Notes: generated by a model not told the origin, from the letters alone. A stretch of DNA of 64,000 nucleotides from an uncultured Gammaproteobacteria bacterium (GCA_903837345.1 CAILUG010000019.1:62001-126000), one strand, 5' to 3'; shown: positions 1 through 9,305, counted from the stretch's first letter. Program-made: numbers and translations.

Positions 1-338
1 TGTGCACCGGCGGCAAGCATGCGTTTCATATAGTCAGTCCACATCGACTGCTGTTTTACGCCCAGCTCATGCAGGTAGTCCCAGGTGTAGATGCCAGTGT
101 TGTGGCCATCATCGAAATGCAGGCGGATCGCATAATTGCCGACAGTGTCTATCGAATTGATCTTTACATGCATCTTGCCGGTCTGCAGCACTTCCTGGCC
201 CTGGCCGTGGCCGCGCACTTCCGCGGATGGTGAATATACCCGCAGCAACTCGGCTGGCAATGAATGGTTGGAGCCATCTTCATATCCCAGCTCAAGCAGT
301 CCGGATTTTTTGTGGAGTTTGATATCAGTGGGAATCAT
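1..338 (-). CDS. DUF971 domain protein (3' end beyond window)
   Basis: Only the first 112 codons are visible; the gene runs off the left edge. It starts with ATG at 338, encoding MIPTDIKLHKKSGLLELGYE, and later carries the family signature DDGHNTGIYTWDYLHELG. DUF971 is the small domain also found at the N-terminus of gamma-butyrobetaine hydroxylases and in some iron-sulphur proteins; as a stand-alone protein its function is not established. It lies 39 bases downstream of the SPOR-domain gene on the same strand, so the two are probably co-transcribed. In Pseudomonas this gene follows hslVU, which is not present here. The family call is firm; no role can be assigned. Confidence 0.85.
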   Translation of the reverse strand, partial: MIPTDIKLHKKSGLLELGYEDGSNHSLPAELLRVYSPSAEVRGHGQGQEVLQTGKMHVKINSIDTVGNYAIRLHFDDGHNTGIYTWDYLHELGVKQQSMWTDYMKRMLAAGA

Positions 339-377
339 GGTTTGCCCGGAGTTGCTATGTGAATTCGTTTTCGGAAT

Positions 378-1022
378 TCAGCGCATCAAGAGAGGAATCG
401 AGTCTATGTTGCTGGCTGACAATTGTTTGCGGGCATCTTCAGCCGCCTTGCGGCCGTTGAACGGGCCCACCTGTACCCGATACCACGTGCGACCTGCCAC
501 TACACCGGGTACGATTTCGGCCGACATGTTCAGGAGCGTGATCTTGGCGCGACGCTCATCAGCTTCCTGTTTCTCCTGGAATGAACCGGCTTGCAGCAGG
601 AAATTCACGCCGGCAGCGTCTGCTTGTGCCTGCGCATCCATGGCAGCCGCACGGCTTGCCGGTTTGGCTGTGGTGGCAGCAGGAGTTGTTGCAGGTTGTG
701 TCACGGGAGACGCCGGCGTTGCCGCAGCAGTTTCAGGCGCTTTCACCGGCACTTCTGCCTTTGCCAGTTCGTGGTAAAAGCCGAAATCAAAGGCTGGCAG
801 TTTGGCGGGAGCAGCATTGCCAGCCTTGGCCGCCAGCGCTTCAGCATGCCTGCTCTGGTATTGCAGCAACGCTACATAACCCCCAGCCACGCTGAGAATG
901 CCGAACAGGAACCCGGAAATGAACCAGTTCAAGCGCGATACGGCAGGTGGACGCGCGCCCCGACCTGGTTTGCGGGAGGCCTGCGGTGGTGGTTGGCGTT
1001 GCTTGGCAAAATCTTGAGCCAT
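378..1022 (-). CDS. FtsN-like SPOR-domain cell division protein
   Basis: A 214-residue bitopic inner-membrane protein. A basic, proline-rich cytoplasmic tail (residues 1-30) is followed by one membrane segment (about 31-53, WFISGFLFGILSVAGGYVAL), an alanine/proline/threonine-rich periplasmic linker (about 75-130) and a C-terminal SPOR domain (about 135-212, beginning NFLLQAGSFQEKQEADE). SPOR domains bind denuded septal peptidoglycan, and this layout is that of FtsN and related division proteins. It lies 93 bases downstream of priA on the same strand. The low-complexity linker makes exact orthology to FtsN uncertain; 'SPOR-domain protein' is the safe name. Confidence 0.88.
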   Translation of the reverse strand: MAQDFAKQRQPPPQASRKPGRGARPPAVSRLNWFISGFLFGILSVAGGYVALLQYQSRHAEALAAKAGNAAPAKLPAFDFGFYHELAKAEVPVKAPETAAATPASPVTQPATTPAATTAKPASRAAAMDAQAQADAAGVNFLLQAGSFQEKQEADERRAKITLLNMSAEIVPGVVAGRTWYRVQVGPFNGRKAAEDARKQLSASNIDSIPLLMR

Positions 1023-1115
1023 CGACGAAAGGCGCTCGGGGGTCTGAAACCTGGGTGCGACATTATCCTGTAATCGGGCGACTCCTCAAAACTACATCGC
1101 TGCATTTCCTGGTAT

Positions 1116-3326
1116 TTAACTGAAATCGATCGGGTCCACATCCACCAGCGCGCGTACCTTGCGTGCCATGCTGTTGGTTTCCAGCAATTTCAGCAAGGCG
1201 GGGCCCAGCTTTTGCAGTATGGAGCGTTTGGGGGCTTGTAATACAAGTTGGGCACGAAAAACTCCGGCTTTTTTCAGAAATGGGCTGGGCATCGGACCGA
1301 ACCAGCGCAGTTCCCGTGGGGCCTCCTTCTGTAGTTGTTCAGCCAGTTCCCGCAGGAAATCGAGAGGAAGCTGAGGCTTGTTGGCTTCAGCCCGCACCAG
1401 CATGAAATGTACAAACGGGGGCAGCCGGCCCTGCATGCGCTCCTGCAGCAATTGCCGCGCAAAGCTGCCATAACCGTGAGCTGACAGTTGTTGCAGCGCC
1501 GGATGATTGGGGTGATAGGTTTGCACCAGCACATGGCCGGGAGTGTCACTGCGCCCGGCACGGCCGGCCACCTGGGTGAGCAATTGGCCGAGGTTTTCCT
1601 GGGCGCGGAAATCTGCACTGAACAGTCCGCTGTCGGCATCAAGCACGGCCACCAGGCTCACACGTGGAAAGTGATGCCCCTTCGCCAACATCTGCGTGCC
1701 CACCAGTATGCAGGGGATGCCGCTGTGTATGGTTGCCATCAAGGCATCAAGCTTGCCGGCAATGCGGGTGCTGTCCCGGTCGATGCGCAATACCGGGAAA
1801 TCCGGGAACTGTTCAGCCAGGTAGCTGCTGCTGCGTTCGGTGCCGAGACCAATTGCTTCCAGGGAGGTGCCATTGCAAGCAGGGCAATGACGCGGCACCG
1901 GTCTTTGCGCATCACAATGATGACAGCGCAACACTTTGGGGTGCTGATGCAGCGTAAAACTGCGTTCACAGCGGTCGCAGTGGGCAATCCAGCCACAATC
2001 GCGGCACAACAGCACTGGCGCGAATCCGCGACGGTTGAGAAATACCAGCACTTGCTGATTTGCCGACAAAGTGGCTGCTATCTCTGCCAGCAACAGTTCG
2101 GATATGCCGGCCTGCGTTTTTTGCAGTTTCAGGTCCAGCATGCGAATGGTGGGGAGGTTGGCGTTGCCGGCCCGTTTGGTCAGTGACAACAACTGGAAGC
2201 GACCTGACAACGCGTTGTGCAAACTTTCCAGTGAAGGCGTTGCCGAGCCCAGTAGAACCGGAATTTTCAGCAGGCTGGCGCGGTAGATGGCCACATCACG
2301 TGCCGAATAACGAAAACCATCCTGTTGTTTATAGGAATCATCGTGTTCTTCATCAATGACGATCAAGCCAGGATTTGCCAGTGGTGTGAATACGGCTGAA
2401 CGGGTGCCGATTATGATGTGGGCACTGCCGTCGCGCGCTTCCAGCCAGCCTTGCAGTCGCTGTTTTTCGGTCAAGCCTGAGTGGAAAGCAACGATACGGG
2501 CGCGAAAACGCCGGGAAAAACGCTCTATTGTCTGGGGAGTGAGGTTGATTTCCGGCACCAGCACCAGCACTTGTCTGCCTTTGGCCAGCACATCCTGTAT
2601 CAACTGCAAATAAACTTCCGTCTTGCCGCTGCCGGTTATGCCTTCCAGCAGAAAACAGTGAAAGCCGGGCTTGGCGGCACGCAGCGTAGCCAGCGCTGAT
2701 GCCTGTTCGGCATCGGGAATCAGCGGCTGTTCTGCAACTTGTGCGGCTGTTGCTGCTGCAGCCGCCATGGGTACTTGTTCAACCAGGCCTTTTTCCTGCA
2801 GGGACAGCAGCGTTGCACGCGCAGGTTTGTTGAGCAGTGCCGAGAGCTCTTTCCCGGTCAGGGTCTGGTAACTGCCAAGCAGGTCCAGAATTTGCCGATG
2901 ATGCTTGCTGCGGATTTTGGGCTGGGATTCAGGATCTGCCGGCTTTGCCAGCTGCCACACCATCGGTGTTGCCAGTGTGCAGGCTTTTCCTTCACGCAAT
3001 TGTTTGGGCAAGGATGTTTGCAGTGCCATTCCCAGCGGGAACAGGTAATAGTTGCTGGCCCACCGATACAGCGTGAGCAGATGTTCATCCAGCAGGGGCT
3101 CATCATCGAGAATGGCGAGGACAGGCCGTAACTTTTCGGCTGGGACCTCCGATTCCGCAGCAAGACCAGTGACCAGCCCGGTCAATTGCTGACGTCCAAA
3201 GCTGACTTTTACCCTGCAACCCGGCTTGGGCAAGGCGTGTTCAGGTGACGGCAGATAATCAAAAGTGCCTCTGAGGGGAGAGGGCACTGCTACTTGCACG
3301 ACAAATTGGGGAGAAGCGCGCTTCAC
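1116..3326 (-). CDS. priA: Primosomal replication restart helicase PriA
   Basis: PriA is a 3'-to-5' helicase that reloads the replisome at stalled forks. From the GTG at 3326 the product is 736 residues, the usual family length. The N-terminal DNA-binding part begins FVVQVAVPSPLRGTFDYLP; Walker A is GITGSGKTEVY (about 230), the DEEH box is VIDEEHDDSYKQQDG (about 325), and the zinc-binding cysteine cluster CRDCGWIAHCDRCE / CHHC / CPAC lies near 450-490. The frame stays open 113 codons further upstream, but that part lies antisense to the chorismate mutase gene and has no PriA similarity. A TTG at 3329 is the alternative start. No clear ribosome-binding site is visible. Confidence 0.95.
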   Translation of the reverse strand: MKRASPQFVVQVAVPSPLRGTFDYLPSPEHALPKPGCRVKVSFGRQQLTGLVTGLAAESEVPAEKLRPVLAILDDEPLLDEHLLTLYRWASNYYLFPLGMALQTSLPKQLREGKACTLATPMVWQLAKPADPESQPKIRSKHHRQILDLLGSYQTLTGKELSALLNKPARATLLSLQEKGLVEQVPMAAAAATAAQVAEQPLIPDAEQASALATLRAAKPGFHCFLLEGITGSGKTEVYLQLIQDVLAKGRQVLVLVPEINLTPQTIERFSRRFRARIVAFHSGLTEKQRLQGWLEARDGSAHIIIGTRSAVFTPLANPGLIVIDEEHDDSYKQQDGFRYSARDVAIYRASLLKIPVLLGSATPSLESLHNALSGRFQLLSLTKRAGNANLPTIRMLDLKLQKTQAGISELLLAEIAATLSANQQVLVFLNRRGFAPVLLCRDCGWIAHCDRCERSFTLHQHPKVLRCHHCDAQRPVPRHCPACNGTSLEAIGLGTERSSSYLAEQFPDFPVLRIDRDSTRIAGKLDALMATIHSGIPCILVGTQMLAKGHHFPRVSLVAVLDADSGLFSADFRAQENLGQLLTQVAGRAGRSDTPGHVLVQTYHPNHPALQQLSAHGYGSFARQLLQERMQGRLPPFVHFMLVRAEANKPQLPLDFLRELAEQLQKEAPRELRWFGPMPSPFLKKAGVFRAQLVLQAPKRSILQKLGPALLKLLETNSMARKVRALVDVDPIDFS

Positions 3327-3374
3327 CAAGGGAGGGGCAGCCGGTGAATGTTGAGGGAAAGGTCTGCGCACAAT

Positions 3375-3380
3375 AGTATA
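3375..3380 (-). promoter_or_regulatory. Candidate -10 box for priA
   Basis: TATACT on the minus strand lies about 49 bases upstream of the chosen priA start. No good -35 hexamer stands at 16-18 bases; TTGCAT is 20 bases away. It supports the 3326 start rather than a longer protein, but it is weak evidence alone. Confidence 0.3.
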
Positions 3381-3429
3381 GGGAACCCGTTTCCAGTGCC
3401 ATGCAACTCCTGTGGAGCCAGTCCCATCC

Positions 3430-3738
3430 ATGCAAGCTGAAGTAAAGTCCGCCGTACCTGCCGAATTAGCTGATTTGCGCAAGCAGATCGACCAGATAGA
3501 TGCGGAAATCATGGGAGCGCTTGCCAAGCGCTTTGCTGTCACTGACAAAGTCGGGCAGCTAAAAGCCCGGCACCGGCTCAATTCGGTTGATCCGGTGCGG
3601 GAACAGGAAAAACTGCAAAGCCTGCGCAACCTGGCCAGCGAAAAAGGGCTCAATGCCGATTTCATCCAAAGCCTGTTTCAGCATGTTTTCAATGAAGTAG
3701 TGAAGAATCACCGCAGTTATCTGGAAAAACAGGGATGA
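3430..3738 (+). CDS. Monofunctional AroQ-class chorismate mutase
   Basis: Converts chorismate to prephenate, the branch towards phenylalanine and tyrosine. The 102-residue all-helical protein matches the AroQ fold throughout: LRKQIDQIDAEIMGALAKR (helix 1), the KVGQLKA segment with its catalytic lysine region, DPVREQEKLQSL, and FIQSLFQHVFNEVVKNHRSY at the end. It is not fused to prephenate dehydratase or dehydrogenase. There is no signal peptide, so it is cytoplasmic. A GTG at 3412 would add six residues; the ATG is preferred although the nearest GGAG is 12 bases away. It is divergent from priA and upstream of rpmE. Confidence 0.88.
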   Translation: MQAEVKSAVPAELADLRKQIDQIDAEIMGALAKRFAVTDKVGQLKARHRLNSVDPVREQEKLQSLRNLASEKGLNADFIQSLFQHVFNEVVKNHRSYLEKQG

Positions 3739-3777
3739 AACCCTGCTGGCACAGGGGTCATAAGCCTGCCAGTCCAC

Positions 3778-3805
3778 TTGCCTATCAAAAGGCTTCTGTT
3801 AGAAT
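3778..3805 (+). promoter_or_regulatory. Sigma-70-type promoter for rpmE
   Basis: TTGCCT (3778-3783), a 16-base spacer and TAGAAT (3800-3805), followed by a GC-rich discriminator (GCGCCC), the pattern typical of growth-rate-regulated ribosomal promoters. The predicted start is near 3812, giving a leader of about 110 bases. Confidence 0.6.
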
Positions 3806-3920
3806 GCGCCCTCTTTTTTAACTGGGCCATGGTACTGGTAGCCAGATGAGGTTTGGTCCTGTTTGCGAGAAAACAGCCCAAATCACTCTGCCAGCGGCGA
3901 TGGCCAGCACGAGGTCTCCG

Positions 3921-4133
3921 ATGAGAGCTGATATTCACCCGAAATATTCCGACGTCACCGTAACCTGCGGTTGCGGCAATTCCTTCAAGACACGTTCAAC
4001 CCTGTCTGAAGATCTGCGTATCGACGTCTGTTCCAACTGTCACCCTTTCTACACTGGCAAACACAAGATTGTGGATACCGGTGGCCGGGTCGACAAATTC
4101 AACAAGCGCTTTGTTGGTACCCGCAAAGTCTGA
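3921..4133 (+). CDS. rpmE: 50S ribosomal protein L31
   Basis: A 70-residue ribosomal protein at the bridge between the subunits. [20 protein letters not shown] is the canonical N-terminus. Cysteines at CGCG and [15 protein letters not shown] identify the zinc-binding (C+) form rather than the zinc-independent paralogue used during zinc starvation. The frame stays open 25 codons upstream, but the L31 homology begins at this ATG, which has GAGG seven bases before it. A strong terminator follows directly. Confidence 0.97.
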   Translation: MRADIHPKYSDVTVTCGCGNSFKTRSTLSEDLRIDVCSNCHPFYTGKHKIVDTGGRVDKFNKRFVGTRKV

Positions 4134-4138
4134 TCCCG

Positions 4139-4172
4139 AAGAGCCGCTTAAAAGAGCGGCTCTTGTTTTTTT
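4139..4172 (+). terminator. Rho-independent terminator of rpmE
   Basis: A perfect 10-bp stem AAGAGCCGCT / AGCGGCTCTT with a 6-base loop, followed by G and eight T. It overlaps the last codon and stop of the convergent PBP1a gene; no T tract is present on the minus side, so it serves rpmE. Confidence 0.9.
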
Positions 4173-6580
4173 GCACTCGCGCTGGTGGTTTCACCGGTTG
4201 TTGCATCCGGGCTGTCGCCATAGGGTGGCAGCTCTTCCGCCTTGAATACTTCGAATATCGCGTCTGCGTCTCCTGGTTTGGCCCGCAATCCGGTTTTGCT
4301 GTTGATGCGCACAGTCGCGATTCCGTCAGGCTGCAGCATGCTGTTTTCGGGTTTGCCTGCCAGCACTGTCTTCATGAAATCAATCCAGATCGGCAAAGGC
4401 ACATCGGAAGCCTGCTCTTTGCTACCCAGGGTTTGCGGTTGATCGAAGCCGACGTAGACGGTTGCCTCCACTTCACCGTTAAACCCCGAAAACCACAGAT
4501 CGAAGGAATCGTTGGTGGTGCCGGTTTTGCCAGCCAGATCGGTACGCTCAAAGGCGCGATCAACAGCACGCGCACTGCCTTCGGTGGTGACCGACTTCAG
4601 GATGCTGTTCATGATGTAGGCGGTTCTTTCATCAATTACCCGAGCTGCTACCGGATTGGGATTCGCTTCCGCCGGCTTCGCAGTCGCGCCACTGGTCGTA
4701 GCTGAGTCTGGATTGGCAGTCTGGGCAGCGGCTTTCTCGCAACTGCGACAAACGGTAACCGGATGCGCATGAAACACTTCACCATCATTGAAGTTGACAA
4801 TCCGATCAATCAGATAAGGGCTTACCTTGTAACCACCGTTGGCAAAAGTGGTATAGCCGGTGGCAATTTCCAGAGGTAAAACCGCATGCGACCCAATTGC
4901 CACAGTCAGGTCATCGCGTGGGAATTCGGCCTGCTTGAATCCAAAACGCGTAAGCGATGGCAATACCAGATCACTTCCCAACGCATCAAAAAGACGAAGA
5001 GATACAAGGTTTTTCGACTGAGTAAGTGCATACTTCAATCGGATTGGCCCCAGAAAATCACCACCATAGTTTTCGGGCCGGTAATCTGATCTGGCCAAAG
5101 GTGCGTCATTGATCAGGGTTGCCGCTGTGTAGCCATGTTCCAGAGCTGCGGTATACAGGAAAGGTTTGAAATTTGATCCCGGCTGACGTTTCGCCTGCGT
5201 GATCCGGTTGAATGCGCTGGTTGTGAAGTCATAACCGCCTACCAGAGCCAGAATCGCCCCATTTTTTGGACTCAGCGACACCATGCCGCCGTTGACGGCC
5301 GGCACCTGCCCCAACGCCCACTTGCCACTGCTGTTGGGTGTAACCCGAATCAAATCCCCGACTATGGCGACTTCTTTGGCAGAATGCGGTGTGGATCCCC
5401 AAGCACTGGCATTGATATAGGGTTTGGCCCATTTGATGCCATCCCAGTCCAGATGAACCTCGTGGCCATCGGCCATTAACGCAGTAATGGTCTGCTCACC
5501 GATGCTGACAACAAAGGCCGGATATTGATCCGCCACTGCAGGGGTGCGAGCCAGTATGTCCAGCCAGGCAGTGCGGGAACCGCCTGGAGCCGGATTGAAA
5601 TGGTTTTCCCGGCCGCGATAGCCATGGGTGTGGTCGTAGCGTTCAAGACCTTCCTTGAACGCCTTGTTGGCAGCAGCCTGCATCTTGCTGTCGATAGTAG
5701 TGTAGACCTCATAGCCGTCAGTCAAAGCCAGGTCGCCAAAGCGATTGATCATTTCTATACGAGCCATCTCCGCTATGTAGGGAGCTTCCAGATCGGGCTG
5801 GCGGCCATGGCGGCTGGCGGTTTCCGGGCTGGCCAGGGCTTCTTTGTATTCCGCATCCGTGATCATGTTCTGATCCAGCATCCGGTGCAGAACCCGGCTT
5901 CGTTCCTGGAAGGCCCGCTCTGGTGATTTCAGCGGGTTGTAGGAATTTGGCAATGGCATGATTCCTATCATGGTCGCAATTTCGGCCAAGGTTAACTGGC
6001 TGATTTCCTTGTCATAATACTGCTTTGCTGCTGCAGCAATTCCATACGCCGATATGCCGAAAAAAGTGCGGTTCAGATAGAGTTCAAGAATTTCCTGTTT
6101 GGACAATTCTTTTTCCATCTTGATGGCGAGCAGGATTTCCTTGGGTTTGCGTGAAGACGCCGGTTCGCCTTCAAAAAAGAAATTTTTGGTGACCTGCATG
6201 GTGATTGTGCTGCCGCCGCCCCAGTCTTGTCCGGTGATGATGCCGGCTACCGAACGCAGCAATCCCACTGCATCCACCCCGTTGTGCTCGTAAAAGCGTT
6301 TATCTTCGCTGGATATCAATGCATTGACGATCTGGGGCGGAATGGCACTGAAAGGGACCGGATTGCTGCGTCTACTCCCGAATTCTGCCAATAATTTGTT
6401 GTCAGATGAGAAAATTCTCAGGGGGTTCTGCAGTCTGATATTGGTATAGGAATGCTTGTCTGGCAGTTTGGGGGAAAGGTAGAGATAGCCGCTGGCGGTC
6501 AGCATGAGGAAGCCGCACAGTCCTGCCAAAAACCACAAGGACAAAAAACTGGCCAATTTGCTAAGGCGAGTGGCACTCAT
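4148..6580 (-). CDS. mrcA: Penicillin-binding protein 1A (transglycosylase/transpeptidase)
   Basis: A class A PBP of 810 residues that polymerises and cross-links peptidoglycan at the inner membrane. A short cytoplasmic tail and one membrane anchor (about 12-35) precede the GT51 glycosyltransferase domain, with EDKRFYEHNGVD, GGGSTITMQVTKNFF and KEILELYLNRTFFG. An OB-like insertion follows. The transpeptidase domain has SxxK (GSNFKP, near 467), SKN and KTGTTN (near 685). Length and motif order are those of PBP1a/PonA. The gene is divergent from pilM, as in Pseudomonas. The C-terminal tail is Ser/Thr/Ala-rich and low-complexity. Confidence 0.95.
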   Translation of the reverse strand: MSATRLSKLASFLSLWFLAGLCGFLMLTASGYLYLSPKLPDKHSYTNIRLQNPLRIFSSDNKLLAEFGSRRSNPVPFSAIPPQIVNALISSEDKRFYEHNGVDAVGLLRSVAGIITGQDWGGGSTITMQVTKNFFFEGEPASSRKPKEILLAIKMEKELSKQEILELYLNRTFFGISAYGIAAAAKQYYDKEISQLTLAEIATMIGIMPLPNSYNPLKSPERAFQERSRVLHRMLDQNMITDAEYKEALASPETASRHGRQPDLEAPYIAEMARIEMINRFGDLALTDGYEVYTTIDSKMQAAANKAFKEGLERYDHTHGYRGRENHFNPAPGGSRTAWLDILARTPAVADQYPAFVVSIGEQTITALMADGHEVHLDWDGIKWAKPYINASAWGSTPHSAKEVAIVGDLIRVTPNSSGKWALGQVPAVNGGMVSLSPKNGAILALVGGYDFTTSAFNRITQAKRQPGSNFKPFLYTAALEHGYTAATLINDAPLARSDYRPENYGGDFLGPIRLKYALTQSKNLVSLRLFDALGSDLVLPSLTRFGFKQAEFPRDDLTVAIGSHAVLPLEIATGYTTFANGGYKVSPYLIDRIVNFNDGEVFHAHPVTVCRSCEKAAAQTANPDSATTSGATAKPAEANPNPVAARVIDERTAYIMNSILKSVTTEGSARAVDRAFERTDLAGKTGTTNDSFDLWFSGFNGEVEATVYVGFDQPQTLGSKEQASDVPLPIWIDFMKTVLAGKPENSMLQPDGIATVRINSKTGLRAKPGDADAIFEVFKAEELPPYGDSPDATTGETTSASAKKQEPLF

Positions 6581-7022
6581 GGGGTTGTGGAGGAAAACCT
6601 GCAGGGTGGGGAGGGTAGCTATTGTACCTGCTCCGCTTTTGGCATTGCCACGGCGGTCTCGTGCATGCAGACGAGTCTTTGGATCAAGAGTTGCTGGGTC
6701 ACTGTAGTTGCGGCTTGGACATGCAGATTCTGCTGCTGGCCATTAACAGCATGTTGTGGGTTGATGCTGCCCATGCTACTAAATGCTGTGTAAGCGGCGA
6801 GTCATGTTGTGGAACAGTTGGCAAAAATTAAAGTAGTTTGTAGAGAAAACGACTTAATTGCTTGAAATCAGTAAGTAAATTCGATACCGTGATGTTGGGC
6901 GTTTGTCTTTAAAACTTGTGCACAAAGCCCAAACATCACCTATCCTGCCTGCCATGTAATGCTTCAAACAATTGGCAGATTGCTGGATTTTGCGATGACC
7001 CGGATGCGGAAGGAGTGGGGGA
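6581..7022. other. Divergent intergenic region, PBP1a / pilM
   Basis: 442 bases without a credible gene. Apart from the PBP1a promoter candidate and the pilM ribosome-binding site (GGAG at 7012-7015), it is AT-richer near 6830-6960. No clear pilM promoter with both hexamers was found, and no repeat or RNA fold was recognised. Confidence 0.5.
6621..6650 (-). promoter_or_regulatory. Candidate promoter for PBP1a gene
   Basis: TACAAT (6621-6626, minus strand) with TGGCAA (6645-6650) 18 bases upstream. The -10 box is good and the -35 poor. It lies 41 bases before the ATG. Confidence 0.35.
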
Positions 7023-8090
7023 TTGCTCAACATATTTAACAAGCGATCAAGAAACCTGTTGGGCATTGACATCAGTTCAAGCTCAATCAAGTTGCTTGAG
7101 CTCAGCAAACAGGGAGACAAATACAAGGTTGAGCATTATGCCTCCCGCCCTTTGCCTGTTGGTGCTGTTGTAGAAAAAAACATAGCCAATGTTGAGGTGG
7201 TGGGTGAAGAAATCCAGAAGCTGGCCACGCTGGTAAAAACCAAAACCACCGGCGCAGCGGTAGCCGTGTCCGGCGCTTCGGTAATTGCCAAAACCATCGA
7301 AATGAACGCGTCGCTGTCAGACCTTGAAATGGAAAACCAGATCACTGTCGAGGCCGATCAGTACATCCCGTATTCATTGGACGAAGTTGCCATCGATTTC
7401 GAGCGCCAGAGACCATCCAAGAAAAACGAAGGGATGGTGGAAGTCCTGCTGGGTGCGTGCAAGAAGGAAAACGTGGAAATGCGCGTGGATGCACTTCAGA
7501 TGGGCGGATTTGAAGCCGTGGTGGTCGATATTGAGGCCTATGCGATGGAAAGGGCTTTCAGACTCCTTTGCGAGCAAATGGATCTGAACCCGGAAGGCGT
7601 CGTTGCGATCATGGATATCGGCGCCATCATGACCACGATTTACATTCTCAAAAATGGCACATCGATTTATACGCGCGAACAGGTTTTTGGTGGTGCCCGC
7701 CTGTCCAGTGCAATCCAGAGTCGTTATGGACTGTCACCAGTTGAAGCCGAGGCGGCAATCATCAGCGGGGAACTGCCACAGAGTTATGAGGCCGATGTGC
7801 TTGATCCGTTCAAGGAAGAGCTGACAGAGCAATTGAGCAGATCGTTGCAGTTCTTTTTCTCGTCAAGCCAGTACAACGATGTTGATCTGATCGTACTGGC
7901 CGGCGGTTCTGCCTCCACCAAGGGGCTTGCGCAAATGATGCAGGAAGCCCTGTCCACGCGCACAGTGGTGGCCGATCCTTTCGCAAAAATGACGATAGGT
8001 GCACGCGTCAACAAAACCCAACTGAAAAATGATGCTGCTTCCCTGTTGATGGCTTGTGGTCTGGCTATCCGGGGGTACATGAGTGGCTAA
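7023..8090 (+). CDS. pilM: Type IV pilus inner-membrane platform protein PilM
   Basis: PilM is an actin-like cytoplasmic ATP-binding protein that docks on the PilN tail and links the pilus motors to the PilNOP alignment complex. The 355-residue product begins LNIFNKRSRNLLGIDISSSS and contains the actin-fold phosphate loops (GIDISSSSIKLLEL and AIMDIGAIMTTIYI) and the late adenosine motif LAGGSASTKGLA. The start is TTG at 7023, supported by GGAG seven bases upstream and by the MLGLIKKK-like N-terminus of homologues. It is first of five overlapping or closely spaced pil genes. Confidence 0.95.
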   Translation: MLNIFNKRSRNLLGIDISSSSIKLLELSKQGDKYKVEHYASRPLPVGAVVEKNIANVEVVGEEIQKLATLVKTKTTGAAVAVSGASVIAKTIEMNASLSDLEMENQITVEADQYIPYSLDEVAIDFERQRPSKKNEGMVEVLLGACKKENVEMRVDALQMGGFEAVVVDIEAYAMERAFRLLCEQMDLNPEGVVAIMDIGAIMTTIYILKNGTSIYTREQVFGGARLSSAIQSRYGLSPVEAEAAIISGELPQSYEADVLDPFKEELTEQLSRSLQFFFSSSQYNDVDLIVLAGGSASTKGLAQMMQEALSTRTVVADPFAKMTIGARVNKTQLKNDAASLLMACGLAIRGYMSG

Positions 8091-8649
8091 TATCAACCTG
8101 CTCCCCTGGCGAGAGAAGCTGCGGGAAGAGCGCAAGCAGTTGTTCTTCATACAGCTCGGCATTGCGGCATTCCTCGCATTGCTGGTGCTGGTTGTCCTGC
8201 ATTTCATGGTGGAGAGCAGCATCGACAACCAGGGTGAAGTGAACGCCACGCTGCGCAAGGAAATTGCAACGCTGGACCAGCGGCTCACTGAAATACGACA
8301 ACTCCAGGACCAGAAGAAAGCACTCACAGCCAGGATGGCGGTAATCCAGGATCTGCAAGGCAATCGTCCGGTGATCGTGCGCCTGTTTGACGAGTTGGTC
8401 AGAACCTTGCCGGATGGTGTCTATTACACGTCGATCATCCGTGCCAACGACATGATTTCCCTGGAAGGTGTTGCAGAATCCAATACCCGCATATCGGCAT
8501 TGATGCGTGATCTGGATGCTTCCGAATGGTTCGCAGAACCCGATCTCAAGCAGGTTACCGCCGTCAATGAAACTGGCGGGCAGCAGGGCAGCAACAAATT
8601 CCAGCTGACCATAAAAATCACCACGCCCAATCAGGGGAGCAACCGATGA
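8083..8649 (+). CDS. pilN: Type IV pilus assembly protein PilN
   Basis: A 188-residue bitopic inner-membrane protein. The cytoplasmic tail has the conserved PilM-binding motif INLLPWREK (residues 4-12), then one membrane helix (about 22-45, FFIQLGIAAFLALLVLVVLH), a periplasmic coiled coil (about 50-95) and a ferredoxin-like domain. GTG start, overlapping the pilM stop by eight bases, with GGGGG upstream, indicating translational coupling. It pairs with PilO. Confidence 0.94.
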   Translation: MANINLLPWREKLREERKQLFFIQLGIAAFLALLVLVVLHFMVESSIDNQGEVNATLRKEIATLDQRLTEIRQLQDQKKALTARMAVIQDLQGNRPVIVRLFDELVRTLPDGVYYTSIIRANDMISLEGVAESNTRISALMRDLDASEWFAEPDLKQVTAVNETGGQQGSNKFQLTIKITTPNQGSNR

Positions 8650-9305
8650 AAACGTTGCTGACAAACCTGAAAAAATGGGTGATGGGTTCTGTCAATGAAC
8701 TCAAGAACTTCAATTGGAACGACATCAATGACCCCAACACAATCGGGGTGTGGCCGGGGCCGGTAAAACTCTTGCTCTGCCTGGTGCTTTTTGTTGCTTT
8801 CCTTGGTTTGGGTTACTGGTTCCATATAAAAGATTTGCAGAATGACCTGGCTGTAGTGGCTGGCGAAGAAAGCGGTCTGCGTGCGGATCTGGAATCCAAG
8901 GCGAGTTCGGCTGCCAACCTGGAAGCCTATCGCCAGCAAATGACCGACATGGAAGAATCTTTTGGTGATTTGCTCAGGCAGTTGCCCGGACAAACCGAAG
9001 TGGCCGGACTGCTGGATGACATCAACTTTACCGGTCTGGGAAGCGGACTCGAGTTCACCACCATTGCCCTGGACAAGGAAAAAGCCCAGGAATTCTATGT
9101 GGAACTTCCCATCAACATTGTGGTGACCGGCACCTACCACGACTTCGGCGCTTTTGTCAGCGGTGTATCCAGTTTGTCACGTATCGTAACGCTGCACGAT
9201 TTCACCATAACTCCCGCCGACGCCCGCGGCGTATTGCGGATGAAAATCACTGCCCGCACCTATCGTTACAAGGCAGATGAGAAAAAACCGGGAGGACACA
9301 AATGA
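8646..9305 (+). CDS. pilO: Type IV pilus assembly protein PilO
   Basis: The 219-residue partner of PilN in the periplasmic alignment complex. It has a cytoplasmic N-terminus, a membrane helix (about 40-60, LLLCLVLFVAFLGLGYWFH), a coiled coil (about 64-105) and a C-terminal ferredoxin-like fold containing the typical GTYHDFGAFVSGVSSLSRIV. The start ATGA overlaps the pilN stop by four bases. Confidence 0.94.
   Translation: MKTLLTNLKKWVMGSVNELKNFNWNDINDPNTIGVWPGPVKLLLCLVLFVAFLGLGYWFHIKDLQNDLAVVAGEESGLRADLESKASSAANLEAYRQQMTDMEESFGDLLRQLPGQTEVAGLLDDINFTGLGSGLEFTTIALDKEKAQEFYVELPINIVVTGTYHDFGAFVSGVSSLSRIVTLHDFTITPADARGVLRMKITARTYRYKADEKKPGGHK

Noticed and set aside
3327-3665. Extension of the priA frame 113 codons upstream
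   Set aside because: The extension lies antisense to the chorismate mutase gene and lacks PriA similarity; a TATACT box and family length support the start near 3326.
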